Shown here one piece after another: positions 8,119 to 17,046 of a stretch of DNA of 32,110 nt; positions within the stretch are counted from its first letter, which is position 1; each line of letters begins with the position of its first letter. A program made the translations under genes and the position numbers. This stretch comes from Methanoregula sp. Lineage in GTDB: Archaea > Halobacteriota > Methanomicrobia > Methanomicrobiales > Methanospirillaceae. Under the pieces are notes generated by a model. It saw only the letters and a program-made list of their open reading frames with translations. It was not told the DNA's origin and did not search any database. Where the stretch lies: positions 1 through 32,110 of the forward strand of contig JAPKXY010000046.1 in assembly GCA_026394605.1 (NCBI GenBank), read 5' to 3'.

Positions 8119-9968
8119 AGAGGTACCTCAGGGTCACGTCTCTGGACACGGTGCACGACATATTACACAAGGAGTTTGCGTGCACGCCATCAGTTGAACA
8201 GGTGCAGCTTGAGGATGCGGCCGGGCGGATCACTGCCGCCCCCGTTTTCGCACGCTACTCGGTGCCTGAGATCCACCTTGCCGCAATGGACGGTATTGCA
8301 GTGAATAGCGAGGATACGGCAGGGGCAGGTGAGCAGCGCCCGGTGACGCTCCCGCATGCGGTGCGGGTAAACACGGGCAATATTGTCCCGCCAGCATACG
8401 ACGCGGTGATTATGATCGAGGACGTGTGGATCGACGGTGACCGGTTCACGATCCGGAAATCCGCCGCTCCATGGCAGCACGTCCGCCCGGCAGGTGAGGA
8501 TATTGCGGAGTCTGAGATGGTGCTTCCTTCACGGCACCGGATCCGTCCCCACGAGCTGGGTGCGCTCGCAGCATATGGAATAACCGAAATTGACGTGCTT
8601 GCCGTCCAAGTCGGGCTGATCCCGACAGGCAGCGAACTGGTGGCGCACGGGCAGCTCCCCGCACCGGGGCAGGTGGTGGAGAGCAACACAGTGATGGCAG
8701 CGGCGATGCTCTCTGAACTGGGCGCCACCTGCACGCGGTACCCGATGGTGAAAGACGACCCTGCACTCATCCGCGATACGGTACAGCGTGCGGTGGCGGC
8801 AAACGACATTGTCATCATCTCAGCCGGTTCATCAGCAGGCACGCGGGACTTCACCGCTGATGTCATCGCGGAGCTTGGCGAAGTGCTCGTCCACGGGATC
8901 TCGATCAAGCCGGGCAAGCCGGCAATTATCGGGAGGGTTGCCGGAAAGCCGGTGATCGGGATGCCGGGCTACCCGCTCTCGGCGCTCACGGTTGTGCGCG
9001 AGATCGCGGCACCGCTGCTCTCGCGCTACGGGCTTCCTATACCGGAACCTGAGACCATCGAAGCGCAGATTACCTCCACGATCCACAAGGAGATCGGCAC
9101 CGATGAGTTCGTGCTCTGTGCGCTCGGCAGGGTCGGTGACCGCTGGGTGGTCTCACCCCAGTCCCGCGGTGCCGGTGTGCAGATGAGCGCGGTGCGGGCA
9201 AACGCGTACTTGAACGTGCCTGCAAATATGGAAGGCTATGAAGCAGGCGAGTGTGTGCCGGTCCGGCGTATGGTGGGGCAGCGCGAGGCGGAACAGGCGC
9301 TGCTTATTACCGGCAGCCACGACCCGGTGATCGATTATCTCTCCGACATTATGAGCCGGAAAGGTATCGACCTCCACTCCACGCATGCCGGCAGCATGGG
9401 CGGCATCCTTGCGTTAAAGAAGGATGAGTGTCATGCGGCGCCCATGCACCTGCTCGCTCCTGACGGGAGCTACAACACGGAATACCTGAAGAAATTTTTG
9501 CCGGGCGAGGATCTTATTCTGCTCTGCGTAGCGGGCAGGCAGCAGGGGGTTGTTTCACGGGACGGCATCACGTTCGGTGAGCTCCCCACACACACGTTCA
9601 TCAACCGGCAGAAGGGTTCCGGTACCCGGATGCTGCTCGACTTTGAGCTGAAAAAAGTAGGGATTGACCCCCCATGCATCCACGGTTACGAGCGCGAGGT
9701 GACCACGCACCTTGCCGTGGCACTTGCGGTGAAATCCGGCGAGGCTGAAGCGGGTATGTGCGTGTATAGCGCTGCACGGGCGCTTGGCCTTTCGTTCGTT
9801 GCGGTGGCACAGGAGCGGTACGAGCTCGCGATCCGTAAGAAATATCTCAAAGATACAAGGGTGGCAGCGCTCTGCGACACCATCGCTTCCCCTGATTTTA
9901 AGGAAATTCTGGGCCGGCTGGGGGGCTACGATACGAAGGAAACAGGCGTGTGGCACGTACTGCCATGA
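8106..9968 (+). CDS. MoeA fused to a periplasmic-binding-protein-like domain
   Basis: Residues 1 to about 395 are a second MoeA (AAMDGIAVNSEDT, GSSAGTRDF, GMPGYPLSAL). From about residue 398 a LysR-substrate-binding/PBP-like domain follows (LLITGSHDPVIDYLSDIM, HLLAPDGSYN, GSGTRMLLDFELKKVGI, ending GGYDTKETGVWHVLP). This fusion is known in archaea and some bacteria, where the extra domain is presumed to sense molybdate, tungstate or a cofactor intermediate. GTG at 8106, 8112 and 8115 are all possible starts. I favour 8115, which gives a GTGA overlap with moeA and a GAGGTG ribosome binding site at 8101-8106. Two paralogues in one operon may separate Mo from W insertion (inference). Confidence 0.93.
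   Translation: MAVVKRYLRVTSLDTVHDILHKEFACTPSVEQVQLEDAAGRITAAPVFARYSVPEIHLAAMDGIAVNSEDTAGAGEQRPVTLPHAVRVNTGNIVPPAYDAVIMIEDVWIDGDRFTIRKSAAPWQHVRPAGEDIAESEMVLPSRHRIRPHELGALAAYGITEIDVLAVQVGLIPTGSELVAHGQLPAPGQVVESNTVMAAAMLSELGATCTRYPMVKDDPALIRDTVQRAVAANDIVIISAGSSAGTRDFTADVIAELGEVLVHGISIKPGKPAIIGRVAGKPVIGMPGYPLSALTVVREIAAPLLSRYGLPIPEPETIEAQITSTIHKEIGTDEFVLCALGRVGDRWVVSPQSRGAGVQMSAVRANAYLNVPANMEGYEAGECVPVRRMVGQREAEQALLITGSHDPVIDYLSDIMSRKGIDLHSTHAGSMGGILALKKDECHAAPMHLLAPDGSYNTEYLKKFLPGEDLILLCVAGRQQGVVSRDGITFGELPTHTFINRQKGSGTRMLLDFELKKVGIDPPCIHGYEREVTTHLAVALAVKSGEAEAGMCVYSAARALGLSFVAVAQERYELAIRKKYLKDTRVAALCDTIASPDFKEILGRLGGYDTKETGVWHVLP
9920..9968 (+). repeat. Direct repeat copy 1 (3' end of moeA fusion)
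   Basis: The last 49 bases of the moeA fusion recur at 12181-12229. The first 20 bases are identical and 43 of 49 match overall by hand alignment. This is the copy inside the intact gene. Confidence 0.8.
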
Positions 9969-10038
9969 ACACTCACTGCATGGTGTCTTCTCCAGCGGGT
10001 ACAGAGAATTCGGGGGAAATCATCATATTAATATTACA

Positions 10039-10083
10039 ATGAACCAATATGAGCACATATCAAGGATGAGTGCGGTGGTATAA
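10039..10083 (+). other. Possible short upstream open frame
   Basis: A 14-codon frame (MNQYEHISRMSAVV) begins at an ATG at 10039 and stops two bases before the GTG start of the REC-PAS gene. An AT-rich TATA-like block (CATATTAATATTAC) lies at about 10024-10037. If transcription starts upstream of 10039 this could be a leader peptide or coupling frame. If the TATA block is the promoter, it would not be fully transcribed. Confidence 0.25.
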
Positions 10084-10085
10084 AG

Positions 10086-11891
10086 GTGGCTGTCAATGAT
10101 GCAATATCCCTCTTGGTTGTTGACGATGAAGCCAACATTCTTATGGCGTTCCAGAACTATCTGGAAAAAGATCCCGAGTTCACCGTCACGATATGTCCAA
10201 GCGCAGAAGAGGCACTGGAACTACTCGCTACACACCAATTCGATGTGATCATTTCAGACGTTGCAATGCCGAATATGGACGGCATTGCCTTTCTTCGCGA
10301 AGTCCGTGCCCGTGACAGCCCCGCCATCTTTGTCGTGATAACAGGAAAACGCCTCGCCCATATTGCGATCGATGCTATTAACGCAGGTGCGGATTACTAT
10401 GTCCAGAAGGGCAGCGATTTTCTGCAGGATATCAAAAAACTGCTGGACTATGTTCGCGTTGCCGTCCCCAAACAGCGTGCTCTGAGAGAGCTGCAGAACA
10501 AGAGTGATGTCTTCCAATCCAAAATGGGCAACCAGACCGACATTTTCTGCCAGTTCTCACCAGATGGTACCATTAAGCTTGCCAACACCCTGTACTCTCA
10601 GTTTATCGGGGCAACGGAGGAAGCGGTTCCCGGTAGCAACTTTTTTTTCCTTGTTCCTGATGCTGAGCGCACCACGGTCCTCAACCATCTAAAGACGCTC
10701 TCCCCCGCGCTTCCCGGCATAATTCTCGAACACCATGTAGTAACCGGTGACGGATCCTCCCGGCTGCTCCAGTGGCACTATCAGATTATTCCCGGAGACA
10801 ATGGGCGCATCGCGGGATACCAGGCTTCCGGTAGGGAGACTGACAACATTGTGCGTATTGGCATGGAAAAACCAGTTGCATCCGTGCAGCGGCCACAGGA
10901 ACCGGTATCCCCGAAAAAAGGGACGGTAATCATTAACAAGGCACCGGTAATCAAATCAGAACCTGCCCCTACCCCTGCACCAACTCCTGCAGGGCCGCCT
11001 TCAGCCGATGCCACACCCAATGACCGCAGGATGATCGATGAAACTATCAACGGGCTCGATAACCCGGTCTTTGCTATCGATAAAAACGGGGTGGTGATCG
11101 CATGGAACAATGCAATCGAGCAGTTAACCGGCATTGAGAAAAAATCCATTATCGGCCGGGGCAATTATGCGTACTCGCTGCCCTTTTACGGTAAGCCTGT
11201 CCCGATGCTGATCGACTATATCTTCAGCCCGCCCACCAGCTCACGCCCGGGAAGTGTCGAGTTTAAAAGAATGGGTGACACATACATTGGCGACACGGAA
11301 AATATCATGATTAAGGGCAAACCCATGCTCCTGTGGGGCAAGGTCACTGCTGCATATAATGCGAAAGGTTCACTCATTGCAGCGGTTGAATTCATCACCG
11401 TTGCTGAACCCGAGAGGAAAGGGCGAGTGGAGGACGAAAAATATATCGGCGGTATATCAAGCCTTACGCTCAAGGTTTCCGCCGGAGACGGGCTGAGCGG
11501 CTCCATTGTGGGTGCAATAGGGGCGAATTCGGGTGGCTATGGTATCTACGCGACCACAACGCGGGTGTTTGTGATCTACAACCCTGAACTCGATGTTGCA
11601 AATCCCTATGCTGTCAAGTTCGGCACGTTCATCATGAGCGAATTCTTCGGGACTCTGATCGATACAAGCCCGCGTTCTATCGCTTCCCTTGAACAGTCCC
11701 ATATTTTTGAAGCGGCCAAAGACACTCTTGCTGCCATTGAACTCAAGAAGCCGGTGATGCTCTCCGGATTCGTAACGTTCCGGACAAAAACCAGCGGGTC
11801 GCTCCGGGTCTACATCGACCATAAGAAGTCATATGTCCAGATAGAGGAACTGATGAAGGCATTCTCGCCGGAAATCGTTCGTATCGATTGA
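10086..11891 (+). CDS. Response regulator with two PAS domains and an uncharacterised C-terminal domain
   Basis: This 601-residue protein starts at GTG. A receiver domain (about residues 7-125) has the acidic pair in LLVVDDEAN, phosphoacceptor D58 in IISDVAMPNMDG, and the lysine in VITGK. A PAS domain follows at about 150-260, then a Pro/Ala-rich linker (APTPAPTPAGPP, about 294-312), then a second PAS at about 317-440 (GLDNPVFAIDKNGVVIAWNN). No histidine kinase or DNA-binding domain is present. The last ~150 residues (GGYGIYATTTRVFVIYNPEL to SPEIVRID) are a mixed alpha/beta domain I cannot name, possibly PH-like. The gene sits between two copies of the moeA-fusion 3' end. Confidence 0.85.
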   Translation: MAVNDAISLLVVDDEANILMAFQNYLEKDPEFTVTICPSAEEALELLATHQFDVIISDVAMPNMDGIAFLREVRARDSPAIFVVITGKRLAHIAIDAINAGADYYVQKGSDFLQDIKKLLDYVRVAVPKQRALRELQNKSDVFQSKMGNQTDIFCQFSPDGTIKLANTLYSQFIGATEEAVPGSNFFFLVPDAERTTVLNHLKTLSPALPGIILEHHVVTGDGSSRLLQWHYQIIPGDNGRIAGYQASGRETDNIVRIGMEKPVASVQRPQEPVSPKKGTVIINKAPVIKSEPAPTPAPTPAGPPSADATPNDRRMIDETINGLDNPVFAIDKNGVVIAWNNAIEQLTGIEKKSIIGRGNYAYSLPFYGKPVPMLIDYIFSPPTSSRPGSVEFKRMGDTYIGDTENIMIKGKPMLLWGKVTAAYNAKGSLIAAVEFITVAEPERKGRVEDEKYIGGISSLTLKVSAGDGLSGSIVGAIGANSGGYGIYATTTRVFVIYNPELDVANPYAVKFGTFIMSEFFGTLIDTSPRSIASLEQSHIFEAAKDTLAAIELKKPVMLSGFVTFRTKTSGSLRVYIDHKKSYVQIEELMKAFSPEIVRID

Positions 11892-12180
11892 GTTTCTGGT
11901 TGTATTCCTTGTGTAAAACTTTTTTAAAATTGTAACGTGAGCACCGGTAATCTTCCTGCTCCTGTTTTAACCCTGTGTTCTGGCTTACCGCCACCAGTTG
12001 CAGTTCGGTCCTCTTTTCGATTGCATACCGGAGACCTGACCGCCCGATACCGGAACCTGTTGCACAACGGTGCGGCATCTGGTCCCCCCGCTCTGCGGCA
12101 TTTCGTTGAGTGTCATACCGCGAACCTCCAAACCCGTACATGCCCGCATTTCTGTCATTTACGAAAATCCCTTCGGGTCC
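11892..12180. other. Intergenic stretch after REC-PAS gene
   Basis: There is a T run (TTTTTT) near 11921-11926, a likely terminator for the REC-PAS gene. The remainder up to the SLOG stop (12159) has no supported gene, and the small open frames across it are unremarkable. It ends at the moeA-tail remnant. Confidence 0.4.
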
Positions 12181-12641
12181 GGGGGGCTACGATACGAAGG
12201 TGACAGGCGAGCGGCGCGCACTGCCATGACCACCGTCTCCTCGGGTGTTGCACATTTGAAAACGCCCTCAATATCCCAGGTTTTGTAGCCGAAGACCGGC
12301 TTTTTGAGTTTTAACGCGATCGCAATCTCGGAAAGCGTGCCATACTTCCCCCCGATCGCGATCACCGCATCTGCAGACTGGACCAGCACAACGTTGCGGG
12401 AATAACCCATGGCGGTTCTTACACGGACATCGAGATACGGGTTGCCATCCCCCATATCGGGGAGGATGCCCACAGTTCTCCCATCCTGCTCCTTTGCCCC
12501 TTTGCACGCCGCCTCCATCACGCCCCCCATGCCGCCGCAGATGATGATCTCGTGGTTTGCTGCAATCAGGTAGCCTACATCCTGCGCCGCTGTGTATTCC
12601 TCCGGCGAGCAGTCACCGGCGCCGATCACTGCGATCTGCAT
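12159..12641 (-). CDS. SLOG/lysine-decarboxylase-like Rossmann nucleotide-binding protein
   Basis: This is a 160-residue protein of the TIGR00725-like group of the SLOG superfamily. Start ATG 12641 (MQIAVIGAGDCSPEEY) has GGAG just upstream, so I prefer it to 12665. The signature ICGGMGGVMEAACKGA (about residues 34-49) and the GGKYGTLSEIA motif (about 95-105) form the nucleotide-sugar or phosphate pocket. The precise ligand is not known from sequence. The C-terminal ~22 residues (ARLSPSYRSPPDPKGFS region) are encoded antisense to the moeA-tail copy and do not look like a conserved family end. Confidence 0.85.
   Translation of the reverse strand: MQIAVIGAGDCSPEEYTAAQDVGYLIAANHEIIICGGMGGVMEAACKGAKEQDGRTVGILPDMGDGNPYLDVRVRTAMGYSRNVVLVQSADAVIAIGGKYGTLSEIAIALKLKKPVFGYKTWDIEGVFKCATPEETVVMAVRAARLSPSYRSPPDPKGFS
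12181..12229 (+). pseudogene. Orphan copy of the moeA-fusion 3' end
   Basis: In the plus frame this reads GGYDTKVTGERRALP and a TGA stop, matching the genuine moeA-fusion end GGYDTKETGVWHVLP. At DNA level 43 of 49 positions match 9920-9968. Upstream of 12181 similarity fades (NPFGS versus ILGRL). It is entirely antisense to the 3' end of the SLOG gene. The copy is either the scar of a tandem duplication or the mark of an insertion carrying the REC-PAS gene. Confidence 0.75.
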
Positions 12642-12718
12642 ACTACTCCATCGGGGAGCAGACATAAAGAGCTGCCCGATCAGGCCACGATAATTACTTT
12701 GTCCAGTGGCACCAACAT

Positions 12719-12763
12719 TTTTTAATACACTCGGGCATCCCGTCCAGCATACAGAGGGATTAC
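12719..12763 (+). promoter_or_regulatory. ileS promoter and ribosome binding site
   Basis: A TATA-like TTTTTAATACAC lies at about 12719-12730. GAGGGA at 12754-12759 is spaced 4 bases from the GTG at 12764 and fixes that start. Confidence 0.5.
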
Positions 12764-15700
12764 GTGAAGGAAGTCACCGCCAACTTTGACTTAAAAGGCA
12801 TCGAGCACGGGGTGAGAGTATACTGGCGCACCAACGACACCTATGCGAAAGTAAAAGAACTGCGCAAGTATGGCAGACCGTTCTTTTTTGTCGATGGCCC
12901 GCCGTATACCACCGGGAACATCCATCTCGGCACTGCGTGGAACAAGATCATCAAAGACAGCATCCTCCGGTATTACCGGATGAACGGTAGGGATGTAATT
13001 GACCGTGCGGGTTATGATATGCACGGGCTGCCCATTGAAGTCAAGGTGGAAAAAGAGCTGGGTTTTACGTCCAAAAAAGACATCGAGACGTTCGGCATCC
13101 AGCCGTTCATCGAAAAGTGCCGGGAGTTCGCCATCAGGAACAAACTGCTCATGGACGACCAGTTCGCAAACCTCGGTGTCTGGCTCGACTTTGCCAACGC
13201 CTACCAGACTGTAGAACCCCAGTACATCGAGGCGGCGTGGTGGACGCTCGCCCGCGCTGATGAGAAGGGGATGCTGGAACGCGGGTACCGGGTCGTGAAC
13301 TGGTGCCCCCGGTGCGAGACGGCAATTGCTGATGCTGAGGTGGAGTACTGGGACGAGACCGACCCCTCGATCTTTGTCAAGTTCCCGCTCAAAAGAGAGG
13401 AGAATGAATACCTCGTCATCTGGACGACGACGCCATGGACACTGCCGGCAAACGTTGCTGTTGCAGTTTCAAAGGACTTCATCTACGCAAAGGTCAGGGC
13501 AGTCAAGGACGACAACGAGGAGATCCTCTGGATTGCTGATGACCTTGTTGAGAGCGTGCTTAAGAAAGGGCGGTACAAGGATTACACGGTACTTGACCGG
13601 CAGCCCGGCTCCATGCTTCTGGGCCGGGAGTACGACTCCCCGCTCGCAGATTTCGTCCCGCTCCAGAAGGAGATCCGGCACCGTGTCGTACCCGCAGAGT
13701 TTGTCGCTATGGAGAACACCGGCATGGTACACATCGCCCCCGGGCACGGGTGGGACGACTTCGTGCTGGGTGCACGGGAAGGACTCGCCGTCGTCTGCCC
13801 GGTGGATGGCGCCGGGTGCTTCAAGGACGAAGCGGGGAGATTTGCCGGTATGTTCGTCAAGGATGCGGATGCGGACGTGCTCGCAGCACTTGGCGACAAC
13901 CTGATGGCAAAAACATCAGTCGTCCACCGGTACGGGCACTGCTGGCGCTGCAAGACCCCGATCATCTACCGTGCCACCTCCCAGTGGTTCATCAAGGCGG
14001 CGGAGATGCGCGACAGGATGCTTGACGAGGTCGCGGCGGTCACGTGGTATCCCGAGTGGGCGGGCAGCGCCCGGTTCTACGACTGGATCAAGGAAGCCCG
14101 TGACTGGTGCATCTCACGCCAGCGGTACTGGGGCATCCCAATCCCGGTCTGGGTCTGCCCTAAATGCGATACGTATCGCGTTTTTGGTTCGATTAAAAAC
14201 CTCGAACAGGAGAGCGGCAAACCCCTCAGGGATCCCCACCGCCCGTATGTGGACAGCATAACTGTCCCCTGCACCTGCGGCGGGACGATGAAGCGGGTGG
14301 AAGACATCTTCGATGTCTGGTTCGATTCGGCAGTTGCATCGTGGGCGACACTCGGGTATCCGGGGAACACGAAGGAATTCGAAAAGCTCTGGCCTGCAGA
14401 GTTCATAACCGAGGGGCAGGACCAGACACGGGGCTGGTTCTACTCTCAGCTGGGTGCGAGCACGGTCGCGTTCGGGAAAGCACCCTACAAAAGCGTGCTC
14501 ATGCATGGATTCGCGCTCGATGCCGAGGGCAAGAAGATGTCCAAGAGTTTTGGGAACGTTGTCACGCCCGAGGAGGTCATTGCAAAGGTTGGCGTGGATG
14601 TGCTCCGGCTCTACGTGCTCTCTTCCTCAGCCCCGTGGGACGACCTGAAGTTCAACTGGGAGGGTGTCTCGACCATCAACCGTGCGGCAAACATCCTCTG
14701 GAACGTGTACCGGTTCCCGCTTCCGTACATGATCCTTGACAGATTTGAACCGGCGTCCGCTGGCGGCGTCTGGGACGGAAGTTACGTTGCGTTACATATC
14801 AACACCATGCCGGACGAGGACCGCTGGATTATTTCCCGGATGAACTCGCTTGCAGTGCAGGTGAACGCTGCGATGAGGGAGTACCAGCTCCACCATGCGA
14901 CGCGGGCGCTTACGGCCTTTATCCTTGAAGACCTTTCGCGCTGGTACGTCCAGCTCGTCCGCCCCCGCATGTGGCTTGAGGGAGAATCCGCAAGCAAGGT
15001 CTTTGCCTACGAGACGATGTACTTCGTGCTGCGCCGGCTGATGGGACTCCTTGCGCCATTTGCCCCACACCTTACAGAAGAGATTTACGCAAACCTCCGG
15101 TGCCCACACGATCCGGAGAGTGTGCACATGCTTGACTGGTTCTCAGGCGATGCAACCCTCGTGAACGCGGAACTTGAGGCCGCGATGGAAAGTGTCCGCT
15201 CGTTTGACGACGCGGTGGCAAACGCACGTCAGGCGGGGAAGCGCAAGCTCCGGTGGCCGGTTGCGGAAGTCGTTGTCATCACTGGTTCGGAGCGGGTGGC
15301 AACCGCGGTCAGCCGGTTGAACACGGTCTGTATGGACCGTGCCAATGCACGGAAGGTCACTGTTGTGACAGGCATGTGGGACCGGGTCCGGTGGCAGGCG
15401 GTGCCGGTGATGAAGGCGCTCGGGCCCGCGTTTGGCAGGAACTCCCCGAAGGTCAAGGCGCTCATTGAAGCAGCTGACGGCTCGAATCTCAAAAAGGAGA
15501 TCGAAGCGGGCATGACGGTAACCCTCACGGATGCCTCGGGCAGCTACGATGTCGGTGCGCAGCATGTCACATTTGCCGAGAAGATGCCGGAGAACGTCTT
15601 CTCCGCTCCGATGCAGGACGCGACTGTGTACGTGGACGTTCAGCTGACAGAGGAACTCAGGAGAGAGGGCTATACCCGGGAAGTGATCCGCAGGATTCAG

Positions 15701-15976
15701 GAGATGCGCCGTCAGCTCGATCTTGCGGTGGAAGATTTCATTAAAGTAGAGGTATTGATTAATGATTTTGAGGTCTTTTCCCTACTCAATCAACAGAAAG
15801 TTGGATTGGAAATTGTAGAGAAAATAATTGCGGAAGAGGTCCGAGCGATAACTCCCCACGGGGCCCTTTTTTCGTTTTTAAAACCAGGGGAAAAGATGAG
15901 AGATCATGAACAAAAAACAGAATGGGATGTGGAGGGCGTGCAGATGACGATTGGGGTCTCACGCGCCGGGGATTAA
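12764..15976 (+). CDS. ileS: Isoleucyl-tRNA synthetase
   Basis: It charges tRNA-Ile and edits misactivated valine. The 1070-residue class I enzyme starts at GTG 12764. The HIGH motif variant HLGT is at residues 54-57 within PPYTTGNIHLGTAW, the editing domain (CP1) lies at about 200-400 (TTPWTLPANVAVAV), and KMSKS is at about 591-595. A zinc-site set appears as CPKCDTY and CTCGGTM. The anticodon-binding helical domain fills 640-830, with a long C-terminal extension after it. The 3' end overlaps the convergent Thg1-like gene by 18 bases. Confidence 0.97.
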   Translation: MKEVTANFDLKGIEHGVRVYWRTNDTYAKVKELRKYGRPFFFVDGPPYTTGNIHLGTAWNKIIKDSILRYYRMNGRDVIDRAGYDMHGLPIEVKVEKELGFTSKKDIETFGIQPFIEKCREFAIRNKLLMDDQFANLGVWLDFANAYQTVEPQYIEAAWWTLARADEKGMLERGYRVVNWCPRCETAIADAEVEYWDETDPSIFVKFPLKREENEYLVIWTTTPWTLPANVAVAVSKDFIYAKVRAVKDDNEEILWIADDLVESVLKKGRYKDYTVLDRQPGSMLLGREYDSPLADFVPLQKEIRHRVVPAEFVAMENTGMVHIAPGHGWDDFVLGAREGLAVVCPVDGAGCFKDEAGRFAGMFVKDADADVLAALGDNLMAKTSVVHRYGHCWRCKTPIIYRATSQWFIKAAEMRDRMLDEVAAVTWYPEWAGSARFYDWIKEARDWCISRQRYWGIPIPVWVCPKCDTYRVFGSIKNLEQESGKPLRDPHRPYVDSITVPCTCGGTMKRVEDIFDVWFDSAVASWATLGYPGNTKEFEKLWPAEFITEGQDQTRGWFYSQLGASTVAFGKAPYKSVLMHGFALDAEGKKMSKSFGNVVTPEEVIAKVGVDVLRLYVLSSSAPWDDLKFNWEGVSTINRAANILWNVYRFPLPYMILDRFEPASAGGVWDGSYVALHINTMPDEDRWIISRMNSLAVQVNAAMREYQLHHATRALTAFILEDLSRWYVQLVRPRMWLEGESASKVFAYETMYFVLRRLMGLLAPFAPHLTEEIYANLRCPHDPESVHMLDWFSGDATLVNAELEAAMESVRSFDDAVANARQAGKRKLRWPVAEVVVITGSERVATAVSRLNTVCMDRANARKVTVVTGMWDRVRWQAVPVMKALGPAFGRNSPKVKALIEAADGSNLKKEIEAGMTVTLTDASGSYDVGAQHVTFAEKMPENVFSAPMQDATVYVDVQLTEELRREGYTREVIRRIQEMRRQLDLAVEDFIKVEVLINDFEVFSLLNQQKVGLEIVEKIIAEEVRAITPHGALFSFLKPGEKMRDHEQKTEWDVEGVQMTIGVSRAGD

Positions 15977-16690
15977 CGATCGTAAGAATTTCTGCCCTTC
16001 TGGCGAGGAGAAGAGGGGCAGATTGTTGTCGATGGTGACGCTGGTTCGTATCGCTTTTACTTTTTCTTTTGTCATGGGATTGAACCCTTCCTTTTCTGCG
16101 GTTTTTTTGTATACAAGAACGCCCCGGCGCTGCCACGCCGGTGTCCTTGCGAGGTTGACGCCCCGGGCGTGCATCAGCTCGTGCATCTCGGGAGACGGCA
16201 TGCCCTTCAGCCGGGCTGCCGCCTGCCGGGGTTTCATGCCATCCGAAATGAGCGCCTGCTGGCAGTAGGCGTTCAGGTGATTGCGCCATGCCTCATCCTG
16301 CCGGTGTACGAGGTACCCGACCGCATACGCGGGCGTCGCGGGGATAACCCGGGAGTCAAAGGCGACCGGTTCGGCGCATTCCAGCGCAAGGGTGAGCGCA
16401 CTTGCTGCAAACGAGGCGGCGACAGAGTCGATCTTTTCCACTCTTCCCGAGAACGGGAGTTTTGTGATATACAGGCTGATCTCATCGGAGAACGTGAATG
16501 CAAACTCAGGGGAGAGCCCGCTGTCGGCAACAAGGGAGCGGCAGACTGCAGACATCGCATGGGAGAACCGAACATCGAATGGTTTTACAAACCCGAGCAT
16601 GTGGGCGAGCCGGTGGAACGCCCTGCCGTCAAGGCGTACAATGACCGGGGGGACAGTAGTGATCGCTGCAAAGAGTTCGCGGTTTTCCAT
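15959..16690 (-). CDS. tRNA(His) guanylyltransferase Thg1-like protein
   Basis: Thg1-family enzymes add nucleotides in the 3'-5' direction; archaeal members mainly repair or complete the 5' end of tRNAs. The 243-residue protein has the metal-binding aspartates in VRLDGRAFH (D21) and FTFSDEIS (D69), a fold shared with polymerase palm domains. The downstream segment GVNLARTPAWQRRGVLVYKK is typical of the family's C-terminal part. It is convergent with ileS, with an 18-base overlap of coding ends. Confidence 0.9.
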   Translation of the reverse strand: MENRELFAAITTVPPVIVRLDGRAFHRLAHMLGFVKPFDVRFSHAMSAVCRSLVADSGLSPEFAFTFSDEISLYITKLPFSGRVEKIDSVAASFAASALTLALECAEPVAFDSRVIPATPAYAVGYLVHRQDEAWRNHLNAYCQQALISDGMKPRQAAARLKGMPSPEMHELMHARGVNLARTPAWQRRGVLVYKKTAEKEGFNPMTKEKVKAIRTSVTIDNNLPLFSSPEGQKFLRSLIPGA

Positions 16691-16753
16691 ACGGCAACCA
16701 GAGCGGTCGGGAGAAAAAAAAAAGAGGCGGAGTATCGTGCCTGCCGGTAAAAC

Positions 16754-17017
16754 TTACTCCATCGGCGCTGCCGAGGTGAATGCTCCGGGCAGGTGGCGGA
16801 TCAGGACGATATCGTCAATCGCGCTGATGATGCGGTACGGGATCTTTATGCCCTTGAAGTTTTTCAAATCAACCAGCTGATCGTTTACTTTGCCGACGAC
16901 GATCGCTTCCATTTTCTTCTGGTCCACATCCATGATGACATCCTCGACTTCCCCGACAAACATGCCCTTGTCAGTGTAGATCAGAAGCCCGAACAGCTCT
17001 GTAATCTGGGTCTGCAT
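16754..17017 (-). CDS. PRC-barrel domain protein
   Basis: The 87-residue protein is essentially one PRC-barrel (ELFGLLIYTDKGMFVGEVED at residues 7-26, then IKIPYRIISAIDDIVLI). PRC-barrels are small beta-barrels found in photosynthetic reaction centre H subunits, RimM and many archaeal short proteins; the archaeal role is poorly defined and sometimes linked to CdvB or FtsZ-type division. It is divergent from the site-2 protease gene and shares the 17032-17046 promoter region. Confidence 0.85.
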   Translation of the reverse strand: MQTQITELFGLLIYTDKGMFVGEVEDVIMDVDQKKMEAIVVGKVNDQLVDLKNFKGIKIPYRIISAIDDIVLIRHLPGAFTSAAPME

Positions 17018-17031
17018 CGCTATCAGATGAA

Positions 17032-17046
17032 AGTATATACTATAAT
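17032..17046. promoter_or_regulatory. Shared divergent TATA region
   Basis: AGTATATACT at 17032-17041 is a perfect palindrome, followed by ATAATGG. It lies about 30 bases before the site-2 protease ATG and about 15-25 before the PRC-barrel ATG on the other strand. Both transcripts would be nearly leaderless. Confidence 0.45.

Noticed and set aside
8106-9968. MoeA-PBP fusion as a novel protein
   Set aside because: This architecture is already known in archaea and some bacteria; only its duplicated 3' end is unusual.
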